From Moraxellaceae bacterium (GTDB taxonomy: Bacteria > Pseudomonadota > Gammaproteobacteria > Pseudomonadales > Moraxellaceae), in NCBI GenBank assembly GCA_003543245.1, contig DPJB01000001.1, forward strand, positions 1 to 29,480: a stretch of 29,480 nt of DNA, in the 5' to 3' direction. Shown here one piece after another: positions 7,860 through 15,923 of this stretch (positions are counted from its first letter, which is position 1; each line of letters opens with the position of its first letter). Both the position numbers and the translations under genes were made by a program. Below the pieces are notes generated by a model. That model did not search any database, had not been told where the DNA came from, and saw only the letters and a list, made by a program, of their open reading frames with translations.

Positions 7860-8486
7860 ATGAATATTCTGAAATCCAAAGCACTGGCAGCCGCCATTCT
7901 GAGTCTGGGCATTGCCGCCTGCACCACCACCAAGGCGCCGGAAACAGCATCCACTGCCGTCACAGAGCAGTCTGAAGCCGACCGTGCTGCGGCAGAAGCT
8001 GCTGCCAAGGCCCGTGCAGACGCCGAGGCCACCCGTACCGCCGCCGCTGCCGAAGCTGCCCGCCTTGAAAGCCAGGCACTGGCTGACTCTCAGGCAAAGG
8101 CCCAGGCCGATGCTGCTGCCCAGGCCAATGCCTTGGCTGGCTCGCTTGGCATCAAGACCTTCTACTTTGGCTATGACGATGCCAACCTGCAGGATGGCGA
8201 CATTGATGCACTGAGGGCACATGCCGCTTACCTGGGCAAGAACAGTGGCGCTCGTGTCCAGGTTAACGGTCACTCCGATGAGCGCGGCACCCGTGAGTAC
8301 AACATGGCGCTGGCTGAGCGTCGTGCCAAGGCCGTTGCAGCCTTCCTGACCGGTAATGGCGCACGAGGCAGCCAGCTGGAAGTCGTCAGCTACGGTGAAG
8401 AAAAGCCGGCTGCCGCAGGTGAAGGCGAAGAAAGCTGGGCCAAGAACCGCCGTGTCGAGCTGGAATACGCTGCAGGCAATCCCTGA
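7860..8486 (+). CDS. pal: Pal, peptidoglycan-associated outer-membrane lipoprotein with extended linker
   Basis: Pal anchors the outer membrane to peptidoglycan and binds TolA and TolB. The lipoprotein signal MNILKSKALAAAILSLGIAAC places the lipidated Cys at C21. The C-terminal OmpA-like domain (from about residue 95) contains the diaminopimelate-binding signature NGHSDERGTREYNMALAERR. Between them lies an Ala-, Glu- and Arg-rich stretch of about 60 residues (roughly 35-95) that looks helical. It makes the protein 208 residues against about 173 in E. coli. The start is the ATG at 7860, because a clean AAGGAG at 7845-7850 lies 9 bases upstream; the in-frame ATG at 7842 precedes that site. A strong terminator follows. 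Confidence 0.96.
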   Translation: MNILKSKALAAAILSLGIAACTTTKAPETASTAVTEQSEADRAAAEAAAKARADAEATRTAAAAEAARLESQALADSQAKAQADAAAQANALAGSLGIKTFYFGYDDANLQDGDIDALRAHAAYLGKNSGARVQVNGHSDERGTREYNMALAERRAKAVAAFLTGNGARGSQLEVVSYGEEKPAAAGEGEESWAKNRRVELEYAAGNP

Positions 8487-8503
8487 TCCGTATTGCGGTT
8501 GAT

Positions 8504-8535
8504 GAAACGGGCCTTCGGGCCCGTTTCTGTTTTTG
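8504..8535 (+). terminator. Intrinsic terminator after pal
   Basis: A perfect 10-bp stem (GAAACGGGCC at 8504-8513 with 8518-8527) carries a TTCG tetraloop and is followed by TGTTTTTG. It closes the tol-pal unit before the kinase gene. Confidence 0.9.
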
Positions 8536-8619
8536 CCTGCCGGGGGGGCATCCCCCTTCCCCCACCCGGCTTGCATCTGCTAGAAGAAGGAATTGTTTTT
8601 CACCCACTGGAATCCTGAC

Positions 8620-11220
8620 ATGCAAAAGGGACTTTCGTTCTGGAAAAAGGACTGGATTGCCGGCCTGATCATTACCCTCGGCCTGCTTTTTGTCTGGGCC
8701 TCCACCGATGTCATTGAGGATATCGAGCGCTACGCCTACGACCTCGGGGTGCGGGCAAGTGCTGAAGAACCCGGTGACAAGGTGGCCATCATTGCGATTG
8801 ATGACCAGAGTATCGAGAACCTCGGGCGCTGGCCGTGGCCACGAACCACGCTCGCCGAGATGATCAACGCACTGCATCAGGGCGGCGCCAAGGCCATCGG
8901 CCTCCCCCTCTTCCTGTCCGAGCCACAGATTGATCCCGGCCTGGCATCCATTCGTGACATTACCGAGTTTTACAACAGCAACCTGCTGCCCATGGCCGAC
9001 GGCACCCCGGCCGTTGCCGAGCTGGGTACCAAACTGGGTACAGCGGAAACCCGACTAAATACGGACAAACACCTGGCGGATGCCATGGGTCTGGCCGGCA
9101 ATGTGGTGTTGCCAATGCAGTTTGTTCTGGGCGAAATGCAGGGTAACCCTGACAAGCCGCTGCCAGAGTTTGTCACCCGCAACCAGATTGTTGCCGTGAG
9201 GGATGGCATTGGTGCAGCAGAAAACTTCCAGTTGCCCCCGGAGGCCAGTGAGGCAGTTCCCCCCATCAGCATACTGGGTGAAAAAGCAGCCTTTATTGGT
9301 CATCTCAGCATTAACCCTGATCCCGATGGCGCCATTCGGCAGGATGCCCTGCTGGTGCAATATGGCAGTGAGTATTACCCCTCCCTGTCACTCCTGCTGG
9401 CCGCCAAAAGCCTGAATCTGGGACTTGGTGAAATATCCGTGGATCTGGGCGAAGGCCTGCGCCTGGGCAAGCTGCAGATCAAGACCGATCCCTACCTGCA
9501 GATGCGCACTTTTTTCTACAAAGGCAGTAATGATCGCCCGGCGTTTGCCGCAGATTCATTCTACGATGTGGCAACGGGCAAGATTCCGCTCAGCAAGTAC
9601 AAGGACAAGATTGTCATCATTGGCCCCACCGCTTACGGGCTTGGCTCTCCACAGGTAACACCAGTTTCGCCTGGCATGGAGCCGGCCTACATCCTGGCGC
9701 ATAACGTCGCCAGCATCCTGAACCAGAATTTCTTCATTACCCCGGAATGGGCCACTCTGGTTCGCTGGCTGGCCGTTCTGCTGGCCGCCGCATTTGTGAT
9801 TTCCGGATTGCCGCGCCTGAAAGCGGGTCCTGCCGCAATCGCATCCGGCGCACTGATACTGTCCATGATCGTTGCGCACTTTGTCTTCATGACCGGGTCA
9901 GGAATATGGGTGCCACTCATGCTGCCCGCCGTCATCATCGGTGTCGGTTATGTACTGATCACCACCAAGCATTATTTCATTACGGAAAAAGCCCGCGAAA
10001 AATCCGATGTGCAGTCGGCTGAATCCAATCGCATGCTGGGCCTTGCCCTGCAGCAGTCAGGTCAGCTCGACATGGCCCTGGAGAAATTCCGCAAATGCCC
10101 GATGGATGAGTCGATGGCTGATGTGCTCTACAACCTTGCACTGGACTACGAACGCAAACGGCAGTTCAACAAGGCGGTATCGGTGTATGAATACATTTCC
10201 GCCTACAACCCCGGCTTCCGCGACTTGTCACAAAAGCTGCAGCGTGCACAAAAGCTGGAAGAAACCGTAATTCTGGGTGGTGGCGCCATGAGCTCCGCTG
10301 CAGCCACCATGATCCTGACGCCAGGTAATGATGAAAAGCCGATGCTTGGTCGTTACCAGGTTGAAAAGGAACTGGGCAAGGGTGCCATGGGTGTGGTTTA
10401 CCTTGGCCGCGACCCCAAGATCAATCGTGTGGTTGCAATCAAGACACTGGCGCTGGCCAACGAATTTGAAGGCGACGAGCTCAAGGAGATAAAGGAACGT
10501 TTCTTCCGCGAGGCAGAAACTGCCGGCCGCCTGAATCACCCGAACATTGTGACCATTTACGATGCGGGTGAAGAACATGACCTGGCCTATATTGCGATGG
10601 AATTCCTGCATGGCCATGATCTGGCACGGTATGTAAAACCTGATGCGCTGCTGCCGATCCCAAAGGTGGTGAACATTGTGTTCAAGGCGGCTCTGGCGCT
10701 GCACTACGCACATCAGCACAACATCGTGCACCGTGACATCAAGCCGGCCAACATCATGTACGAGCCGGATGCCGGCAGCATCAAGATCACCGACTTTGGT
10801 ATCGCCCGCATCACCGATGCCAGCAAGACCAAGACCGGCACCGTGCTGGGCACACCCACCTACATGTCACCCGAACAGGTGGCAGGAAAGAAGGTCGATG
10901 GTCGCTCCGACCTCTACAGTCTGGGAGTCATGTTTTACCAGATGCTTAGCGGCGTAGCGCCGTTCCGTGGAGAGTCAATGGCCACGCTGATGTTCAAGAT
11001 TGCAAATGAGCCGCATGCATCCGTCTTCGAGGCACGCCCTGAGCTGGCCGAGGTACTGCCTTGCATTGGTGCGATCATCGACAAGGCCATAGCCAAGAAC
11101 CCTGAAGATCGTTACCAGACCGGCCAGGAATTTGCGACAGCAATCAAGGCGTGTGTCGATTCCAGCAAGAAAAACGGCAGCTCGGGAACACTTCCAGCCA
11201 CTCCGGTCGAAGAGGCGTAA
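8620..11220 (+). CDS. Membrane CHASE2-domain serine/threonine protein kinase
   Basis: This is a Hanks-type kinase with an extracytoplasmic sensor. Numbering from the ATG at 8620 (866 residues): TM helix about 12-30, CHASE2 domain about 35-345 (beginning after the YAYDLGVR segment, with VAIIAIDDQSIENLGRWPWP), three TM helices in 378-455, a short TPR-like region about 470-545, then the kinase domain about 577-840. Kinase motifs are complete: GKGAMG from 586, K608 in VAIK, HRD 704-706 in HRDIKPANIM, DFG 725-727, and GTPTYMSPEQ. It should therefore be active. The ligand of CHASE2 is unknown. An in-frame TTG at 8593 lies only a couple of bases after AGAAGAAGGA and would add nine residues, so the start is uncertain. 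The PP2C phosphatase gene follows within 12 bases. Confidence 0.93.
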   Translation: MQKGLSFWKKDWIAGLIITLGLLFVWASTDVIEDIERYAYDLGVRASAEEPGDKVAIIAIDDQSIENLGRWPWPRTTLAEMINALHQGGAKAIGLPLFLSEPQIDPGLASIRDITEFYNSNLLPMADGTPAVAELGTKLGTAETRLNTDKHLADAMGLAGNVVLPMQFVLGEMQGNPDKPLPEFVTRNQIVAVRDGIGAAENFQLPPEASEAVPPISILGEKAAFIGHLSINPDPDGAIRQDALLVQYGSEYYPSLSLLLAAKSLNLGLGEISVDLGEGLRLGKLQIKTDPYLQMRTFFYKGSNDRPAFAADSFYDVATGKIPLSKYKDKIVIIGPTAYGLGSPQVTPVSPGMEPAYILAHNVASILNQNFFITPEWATLVRWLAVLLAAAFVISGLPRLKAGPAAIASGALILSMIVAHFVFMTGSGIWVPLMLPAVIIGVGYVLITTKHYFITEKAREKSDVQSAESNRMLGLALQQSGQLDMALEKFRKCPMDESMADVLYNLALDYERKRQFNKAVSVYEYISAYNPGFRDLSQKLQRAQKLEETVILGGGAMSSAAATMILTPGNDEKPMLGRYQVEKELGKGAMGVVYLGRDPKINRVVAIKTLALANEFEGDELKEIKERFFREAETAGRLNHPNIVTIYDAGEEHDLAYIAMEFLHGHDLARYVKPDALLPIPKVVNIVFKAALALHYAHQHNIVHRDIKPANIMYEPDAGSIKITDFGIARITDASKTKTGTVLGTPTYMSPEQVAGKKVDGRSDLYSLGVMFYQMLSGVAPFRGESMATLMFKIANEPHASVFEARPELAEVLPCIGAIIDKAIAKNPEDRYQTGQEFATAIKACVDSSKKNGSSGTLPATPVEEA

Positions 11221-11231
11221 GGGGCATGGCC

Positions 11232-11951
11232 ATGAAAAGCCCGACATACGCCTGTCGCACGGATATCGGTCGCCAGCGCGAACATAACGAGGATGCTGTC
11301 GCCATTTCTGCCGAGCTGGGAGTGGGCATCCTTGCAGATGGCATGGGTGGTCACAACGCGGGGGAAGTCGCCAGCCAGATGGCCATCGACATGATCCGCG
11401 TCATCCTGCAACAAACCGCCGGAGTACCCTCAAAGGAACGGCTGGAAACAGCAGTGCAGGCCGCGCATGCCGGCATTCTGGAAAAGGCAGACAGCTCCCC
11501 CCGCTACAAGGGCATGGGAACCACCATCGTTGTGACACTGCTTGACAAGCAGACCCTGACGTTTGCCCATGTCGGTGATTCCCGTCTGTACCGGTGGCGC
11601 AAAGGACAGCTTGAGCAACTGACAAGCGACCACTCGCTGCAGCAGGAGTTCATGGACAAGGGCAACTACTCGGCCGAGGAAGCTGCCCGCAAGGTGGGGC
11701 GCAACATCCTCACCCGCGCACTTGGTCTGGAGGGCGACTTTCACGTTGATGTTGCATCCACGTCCGTGCAGGAAAAGGACCGCTACCTGCTCTGCTCTGA
11801 CGGCCTGCACGAGATGGTGAGCGATGGTGACATCTGTACCTGGCTGGGACGTGGATTTGATGCCGTCACCACCTGCGAAGCGTTAGTCGACATGGCCAAC
11901 ACCCAGGGTGGTCGCGATAACATCAGTACGGTACTGATCGACATTCCGTAA
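11232..11951 (+). CDS. PP2C-family (Stp1-type) protein phosphatase
   Basis: This is a metal-dependent Ser/Thr phosphatase, expected to reverse the adjacent kinase. The 239-residue length is that of minimal bacterial PP2C enzymes. Signature elements are in order: TDIGRQREHNEDAV (metal-site Asp D21), GILADGMGGHNAGEVAS (D36-G37), TTIVVTLLD, FAHVGDSRLYRWR, LTSDHSL, YLLCSDGLHEMV and GGRDNISTVLI. All catalytic aspartates are present. I chose the ATG at 11232 because AAGGGG ends seven bases upstream; the ATG at 11226 is too close to that site. The kinase stop lies 11 bases earlier, so the two are almost certainly co-transcribed and coupled. Confidence 0.93.
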   Translation: MKSPTYACRTDIGRQREHNEDAVAISAELGVGILADGMGGHNAGEVASQMAIDMIRVILQQTAGVPSKERLETAVQAAHAGILEKADSSPRYKGMGTTIVVTLLDKQTLTFAHVGDSRLYRWRKGQLEQLTSDHSLQQEFMDKGNYSAEEAARKVGRNILTRALGLEGDFHVDVASTSVQEKDRYLLCSDGLHEMVSDGDICTWLGRGFDAVTTCEALVDMANTQGGRDNISTVLIDIP

Positions 11952-12015
11952 CAGACGAATGTCGCGCGCTCTGCGACACTCCTGACATTCCGACCCGTAT
12001 AACCCGTGGTGCCGT

Positions 12016-12954
12016 ATGACACGTTCTGCCCTGTATCGTTCGATTGCCCTTTTACCGCTTGGTCTGGCACTGCAGTCGGCCGTCGCCTCTGCCAGCGGGA
12101 TTGTCATCGAGGAGCGGCCACTGAGCCAGCCTGCCACAGCAGTCACGCCAGCGGCCCCGGCACCAGCCGTAGCCCTGCCTGATGCAGCACCCGCCGTAAC
12201 GGTTCCCGAAAGCATTATTGCCGCGCCAACGGTTGTTCTCGGGGGCAGCACTGCCCGTGACAATCCCGCCAGCCCGGTCCCAGAAAGCGGCAACTACTGG
12301 CAGCTTTATTCGCAATTGCAACAGCTTCAGCATGAAGTGGCGCTGTTGCGCGGCACAGTGGAAGAGCAGACGCACCTGATTGAGCGCCTGCAGAATGACC
12401 TGCGTACCCGCTACACCGATCTGGACCAGCGCTTGCTGCAACAGCAGGAGCAGCAAAAGCTGCCTGTTGCCGGAACCGCAGCAACTGATCCGCAAGCCAC
12501 ATCAGCCAGCACGCTCGAAGACGAGAAGAAGGCCTATCTGGCCGCCTATGACACATTTCGCAAGGGCGGACCTGACAAGGCCATTGCCCCCATGCAGGCC
12601 TTCGTGAAGACGTACCCGGACTCCAGCCTGACACCGGGGGCCTACTACTGGCTCGGCGAGTTTTACCTGAACGCAACCAAACCGGATCTGGCCAAGGCGC
12701 GTCAGCAGTTCGACACGGTACTGACCAGGTACCCCGACAATGCCAAGGCCCCGGCGGCGCTCTACAAGATCGCCAGCATCCTTGACCTGCAAGGCAGGCC
12801 GGATGAGGCCGGCAAGAAAATGCAGGAGCTGGTCAAGCGCCACCCCAAGAGTCCCGAGGCCAGCCTGGCAGAAACCTGGCTCAAAACCGCCGAGACCAGC
12901 AAGAAAGCAGCAGCAAAACCGGCCCCCGCAAAGCCCGCTGCAAACAAGCAGTAG
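12016..12954 (+). CDS. cpoB: CpoB (YbgF), Tol-Pal-associated TPR protein
   Basis: CpoB is a periplasmic trimer that binds TolA and coordinates PBP1B-dependent peptidoglycan synthesis with outer-membrane constriction. The 312-residue protein has a signal peptide (MTRSALYRSIALLPLGLALQ followed by SAVASA). A Pro/Ala linker comes next, then a Gln/Leu-rich coiled coil (about 93-150, YWQLYSQLQQLQHEVALLRG onwards) for trimerisation. TPR repeats from about 170 (YLAAYDTFRKGGPDKAIAPM, GAYYWLGEFYL, ALYKIASILDLQG) and a basic Ala/Lys/Pro tail complete it. The start codon has no strong ribosome-binding site. The gene normally directly follows pal; here the kinase and phosphatase lie between. Confidence 0.93.
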   Translation: MTRSALYRSIALLPLGLALQSAVASASGIVIEERPLSQPATAVTPAAPAPAVALPDAAPAVTVPESIIAAPTVVLGGSTARDNPASPVPESGNYWQLYSQLQQLQHEVALLRGTVEEQTHLIERLQNDLRTRYTDLDQRLLQQQEQQKLPVAGTAATDPQATSASTLEDEKKAYLAAYDTFRKGGPDKAIAPMQAFVKTYPDSSLTPGAYYWLGEFYLNATKPDLAKARQQFDTVLTRYPDNAKAPAALYKIASILDLQGRPDEAGKKMQELVKRHPKSPEASLAETWLKTAETSKKAAAKPAPAKPAANKQ

Positions 12955-12962
12955 TCCCGCTC

Positions 12963-13007
12963 CGGTTGCGGTAGAATGGACAATTATCTGACTGCCTGCC
13001 GCAACCG
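12963..13007. promoter_or_regulatory. Inverted repeat between cpoB and queE, reaching the queE start
   Basis: A perfect 9-base inverted repeat (CGGTTGCGG at 12963-12971 and CCGCAACCG at 12999-13007) flanks 27 bases that include a -10-like TAGAAT (12972-12977). The last base of the right arm is the first base of the queE GTG. It could be an operator or an mRNA stem that hides the start. The role is inferred only. Confidence 0.4.
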
Positions 13008-13651
13008 TGACCGAACTTCGTATTACCGAAATATTCCACTCCCTTCAGGGTGAAGCCCGCTCCGTTGGCCGACCCACGGTATTCGTGCGCCTGACCGGTT
13101 GCCCCTTGCGTTGCGTCTGGTGCGACACCCCCTACTCCTTCAGCGGCGGCACCATCATGACGCTGGATACGGTGCTGGAAAGTGTCGCCACCCATGGTGC
13201 CCGCCATGTCTGTGTCACCGGTGGCGAGCCACTGGCCCAGCCGGAGTGCCTGCCGCTACTGACAGCACTGTGTGATGCAGGCCTTGATGTCTCGCTGGAA
13301 ACCGGCGGTGCCATGGACATCAGTGGCGTCGACCACCGTGTCAGCAAGGTCATGGACCTGAAAGCGCCCGACTCAGGGGAAGCGCATCGCAACCGTTATG
13401 AAAACATTCCCCTGCTTACCCGGCATGATCAGGTGAAGTTTGTGATCGCCTCTCGCAAGGATTACGAATGGGCACGGTTCAAGTGTGATGAATACGCCCT
13501 GCCCGACCGGGTTGGCGATGTATTGTTCTCGCCGGTACACAATGCGCTGGAACCGCGCGAACTGGCCGAATGGATTCTGGCGGACCGTCTGCATGTGCGC
13601 ATGCAGGTACAGCTGCACAAATACCTGTGGAACAATGAGCCCGGCCACTAA
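13007..13651 (+). CDS. queE: 7-carboxy-7-deazaguanine synthase QueE (radical SAM)
   Basis: QueE converts 6-carboxy-tetrahydropterin to 7-carboxy-7-deazaguanine, a step towards preQ0 and queuosine in tRNA. The 214-residue protein has the substrate-end motif ITEIFHSLQGEA and the radical-SAM cluster C32-x3-C36-x2-C39 in GCPLRCVWCDTPYSF, followed by VTGGEPLAQPE for SAM binding. The start is a GTG at 13007 with no clear ribosome-binding site; no upstream in-frame alternative fits the family better. queC follows, so the two make one pathway unit. Confidence 0.95.
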   Translation: MTELRITEIFHSLQGEARSVGRPTVFVRLTGCPLRCVWCDTPYSFSGGTIMTLDTVLESVATHGARHVCVTGGEPLAQPECLPLLTALCDAGLDVSLETGGAMDISGVDHRVSKVMDLKAPDSGEAHRNRYENIPLLTRHDQVKFVIASRKDYEWARFKCDEYALPDRVGDVLFSPVHNALEPRELAEWILADRLHVRMQVQLHKYLWNNEPGH

Positions 13652-13684
13652 ACACCGTTAACTCCAGACCCAGTGCCCTTCACA

Positions 13685-14380
13685 ATGACTGCAAAACCGA
13701 AAGCCATCGTTCTTTTGTCCGGCGGACTGGACTCGGCCACTTGCCTGGCCATTGCACGCCAGGAAGGCTTTGAGCCGATAGCCCTGAGCTTTGATTACGG
13801 CCAGCGCCACAATGCCGAGCTGGCTGCCGCACAGCGGATTGCCCAAGCGTTTGCCATCGGTGATCACCGTGTCATCCGGCTGGAACTGGGCACCATTGGT
13901 GGCTCCGCCCTGACCGACACCTCGATTGCCGTTCCCACGGAAGAAAGCGAAGGCATACCGGTCACCTATGTGCCGGCTCGCAATACCGTGTTTCTGTCAT
14001 TTGCCCTCGGCCTTGCTGAGGTAACCGGGGCCGATGCGATCTATATCGGGGTTAATGCCGTGGACTACTCCGGCTACCCTGATTGCCGCCCCGAGTTCAT
14101 TGCCGCGTTTGAAACCATGGCAAACCTGGCCACCAAGGCCGGTGTGGAAGGCCATCGCATGAAAATCCACACGCCGCTCATGTACCTGAGCAAGGCTGAA
14201 ATCGTTGACAAGGGTATGGCGCTGGGCGTGGATTATGCGCTGACAGTCTCCTGCTATCAGGCTGATCTGGAGGGTCATGCCTGCGGCGTCTGTGACTCGT
14301 GTCGCTTGCGTCGCAAGGGCTTTCAGGATGCCGGCATCGCAGACCCCACCCGCTATCAACAAGTCCCGGTGTCGACTTAA
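13685..14380 (+). CDS. queC: 7-cyano-7-deazaguanine synthase QueC
   Basis: QueC uses ATP and ammonia to turn 7-carboxy-7-deazaguanine into preQ0. The PP-loop nucleotide-binding motif SGGLDS is at residues 12-17. The structural zinc site shows as C190, C200, C203 and C206 in SCYQAD and HACGVCDSCRLRRKGF. It is 231 residues from the ATG at 13685; a GTG at 13673 would add four residues, and neither has a strong ribosome-binding site. It lies 33 bases after queE. In Pseudomonas I recall tRNA genes after queC; none is found here. Confidence 0.95.
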   Translation: MTAKPKAIVLLSGGLDSATCLAIARQEGFEPIALSFDYGQRHNAELAAAQRIAQAFAIGDHRVIRLELGTIGGSALTDTSIAVPTEESEGIPVTYVPARNTVFLSFALGLAEVTGADAIYIGVNAVDYSGYPDCRPEFIAAFETMANLATKAGVEGHRMKIHTPLMYLSKAEIVDKGMALGVDYALTVSCYQADLEGHACGVCDSCRLRRKGFQDAGIADPTRYQQVPVST

Positions 14381-14450
14381 AAGAGCCAATGGCCGGTGCT
14401 ACACTCGGCCGATTACCGCACTGCTGTGCCGTGACTATTCAGGAAGCCTC

Positions 14451-14981
14451 ATGGAACATTTTCTCGTTCTCTCAGCACTGGGTGCCGACCGCACCGGCAT
14501 CGTTGACGAACTTGCCCGGGCCGCATCGGATGCCCGCTGCAATATTGCCGACTCCCGCATGATCGTGATGGGCCAGGAATTTGCCCTGATCATGATGGTC
14601 TGCGGCACCTGGGATGCCATTGCCAAGCTGGAAGCCCAGCTACCCAATCTGGGCAAACGTCTGGAGCTGGCCATCACCTTCAAGCGCACCGAGCCCCGCG
14701 CCGTCCAGGCAGAGGCCATGCCGTACAACGTGCATGTGATCGCGCTCGACAATCCCGGCATCGTGCATGAAATTGCCAACTTCTTTGCCATCCAGGGCAT
14801 CAATATCGAGGCCATGGAAACCAGCACCTACGCGGCCCCGCATACAGGCTCGCCCATGTTTGCACTGAGCATGACGGTGAATATCCCGGCACGTGTCCAT
14901 GTTGCCAGCCTTCGCGAAAACTTCATGCTGTTCTGTGATGATCGCAACCTGGACGCCATTATCGAGCCCTTCAAGAACTGA
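14451..14981 (+). CDS. Double-ACT-domain protein, GcvR-like regulator
   Basis: The protein is 176 residues with two ACT domains. The first begins EHFLVLSALGADRTGIVDEL and the second begins NVHVIALDNPGIVHEIANFF. This is the architecture of GcvR, which in E. coli binds glycine and the activator GcvA to repress the glycine cleavage operon. No DNA-binding domain is present. The ATG at 14451 has AGGAAG just upstream and matches the family N-terminus; longer in-frame versions run back into queC and are not credible. Its position directly before bcp repeats the order I remember for PA1009-PA1008 of P. aeruginosa. The target system is not in this window, so the symbol is left blank. Confidence 0.85.
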   Translation: MEHFLVLSALGADRTGIVDELARAASDARCNIADSRMIVMGQEFALIMMVCGTWDAIAKLEAQLPNLGKRLELAITFKRTEPRAVQAEAMPYNVHVIALDNPGIVHEIANFFAIQGINIEAMETSTYAAPHTGSPMFALSMTVNIPARVHVASLRENFMLFCDDRNLDAIIEPFKN

Positions 14982-15074
14982 TGCCGGGCAGCAGTCCTGC
15001 GCTACATTCATGCGGACTGTTCTTTGCCAGCGTTGTACTTCCGGATTCATCCTGTCTGTCACAAGGAAATTGTC

Positions 15075-15545
15075 ATGACTATCGCAATTGGTGATGCTGT
15101 CCCTGATTTTCACCTGCCTGCCACCAGCAACAAGGACGTAAAGCTTTCGGCACTGAAGGGTTGGCATGTCATCCTGTATTTTTACCCGAAGGATTCCACC
15201 CCGGGTTGCACCCTTGAAAGCCAGCAGTTTCGCGACATGATGGGCGAGTTCACGGCAGAAAAATGCATGATACTGGGCGTATCCCGCGACAGCATGAAGT
15301 CACACGAAAACTTCAAGAGCAAGGAGTGCCTGCCCTTTGAGCTGATCAGCGATGCCGATGAAAAACTGTGCCGCCTGTTCGACGTCATCCAGATGAAGAA
15401 CATGTATGGCAAGCAGGTGGAAGGCATTGAGCGCAGCACCTTCCTGATCGACAAGAACGGCATCCTGCGCAATGAATGGCGCAAGGTTAAAGTGGACGGA
15501 CATGCCGAAGCGGTTCTCTTTGAAGTCAAACAGCTGAACAAGTAA
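15075..15545 (+). CDS. bcp: Thioredoxin-dependent peroxiredoxin, Bcp/PrxQ family
   Basis: This enzyme reduces hydrogen peroxide and organic or lipid hydroperoxides in the cytoplasm. The 156-residue protein has the active-site segment FYPKDSTPGCTLESQQFRD with peroxidatic C45. The E. coli-type resolving Cys five residues later is replaced by Gln (Q50). C85 in FKSKECLPF lies in the helix that carries the resolving Cys in the other PrxQ subgroup (Xylella type), though one turn further on, so it is a candidate. C64 and C99 are further cysteines. The ATG at 15075 has an AAGGAAA site; an in-frame ATG at 15024 would add 17 unrelated residues. A perfect bidirectional terminator follows. Confidence 0.93.
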   Translation: MTIAIGDAVPDFHLPATSNKDVKLSALKGWHVILYFYPKDSTPGCTLESQQFRDMMGEFTAEKCMILGVSRDSMKSHENFKSKECLPFELISDADEKLCRLFDVIQMKNMYGKQVEGIERSTFLIDKNGILRNEWRKVKVDGHAEAVLFEVKQLNK

Positions 15546-15559
15546 CACGCCCGATCATG

Positions 15560-15586
15560 AAAAAGGCCGCATCAAGCGGCCTTTTT
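15560..15586. terminator. Bidirectional terminator between bcp and tusA
   Basis: A perfect 11-bp stem (15560-15570 with 15576-15586) has an ATCAA loop. It starts with AAAAA and ends with TTTTT, so it works on both strands for this convergent pair. Confidence 0.9.
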
Positions 15587-15601
15587 CGTTCAGATGCCGG
15601 G

Positions 15602-15835
15602 TTATCCGGCTTTCTGTATACGGAAGAGAAACGTACTCTCGCCCTCCTGCAGTTCCAGCAGTGCATGGCCGGCCTGGCGCAGAAACGCCTGAAAGTCACG
15701 CACAGAGCCTGCGTCTGTTGTCTGTACCTCTATGATCTCCCCTGCCGCCATGCCGTGAAGGGCCTGTTTCAGCTTGAGTAACGGCATCGGGCAGCGCAAA
15801 CCACGTGCATCAAGTGTTCTGACTACGTCATTCAT
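15602..15835 (-). CDS. tusA: TusA/SirA-family sulfur-carrier protein
   Basis: TusA-family proteins carry sulfur as a Cys persulfide for tRNA thiolation or molybdenum cofactor work. The 77-residue protein has the signature LDARGLRCPMPLLKLKQAL with the sulfur-accepting C15. The start is the ATG at 15835, which gives the standard small length; longer frames extend into the bepA leader and do not match. The P. aeruginosa gene in the equivalent place (PA1006, from memory) is linked to molybdenum homeostasis and nitrate respiration, so that is as likely a role as classical tRNA thiolation. It is divergent from bepA with 88 bases between the two starts. Confidence 0.92.
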   Translation of the reverse strand: MNDVVRTLDARGLRCPMPLLKLKQALHGMAAGEIIEVQTTDAGSVRDFQAFLRQAGHALLELQEGESTFLFRIQKAG

Positions 15836-15923
15836 TTGTAAAAACCTGCAGGCAACAGATGCAGCCGGAGAAAGCATCCGACAGAATAGTCCCATGATAC
15901 CGTATCCGGACCGGAACACACTG

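Noticed and set aside
11960..11978. TGTCGC/GCGACA hairpin after the PP2C gene as a terminator
   Set aside because: The stem is only six bases and no T-run follows; probably not a terminator.
12955..13010. preQ1 riboswitch ahead of queE/queC
   Set aside because: The region lacks the compact pseudoknot pattern with a downstream A-rich tail; only a simple inverted repeat is present.
14381..14450. tRNA genes after queC, as in Pseudomonas
   Set aside because: The gap of 70 bases has no cloverleaf or TTCGA arm; it only holds the GcvR-like leader.
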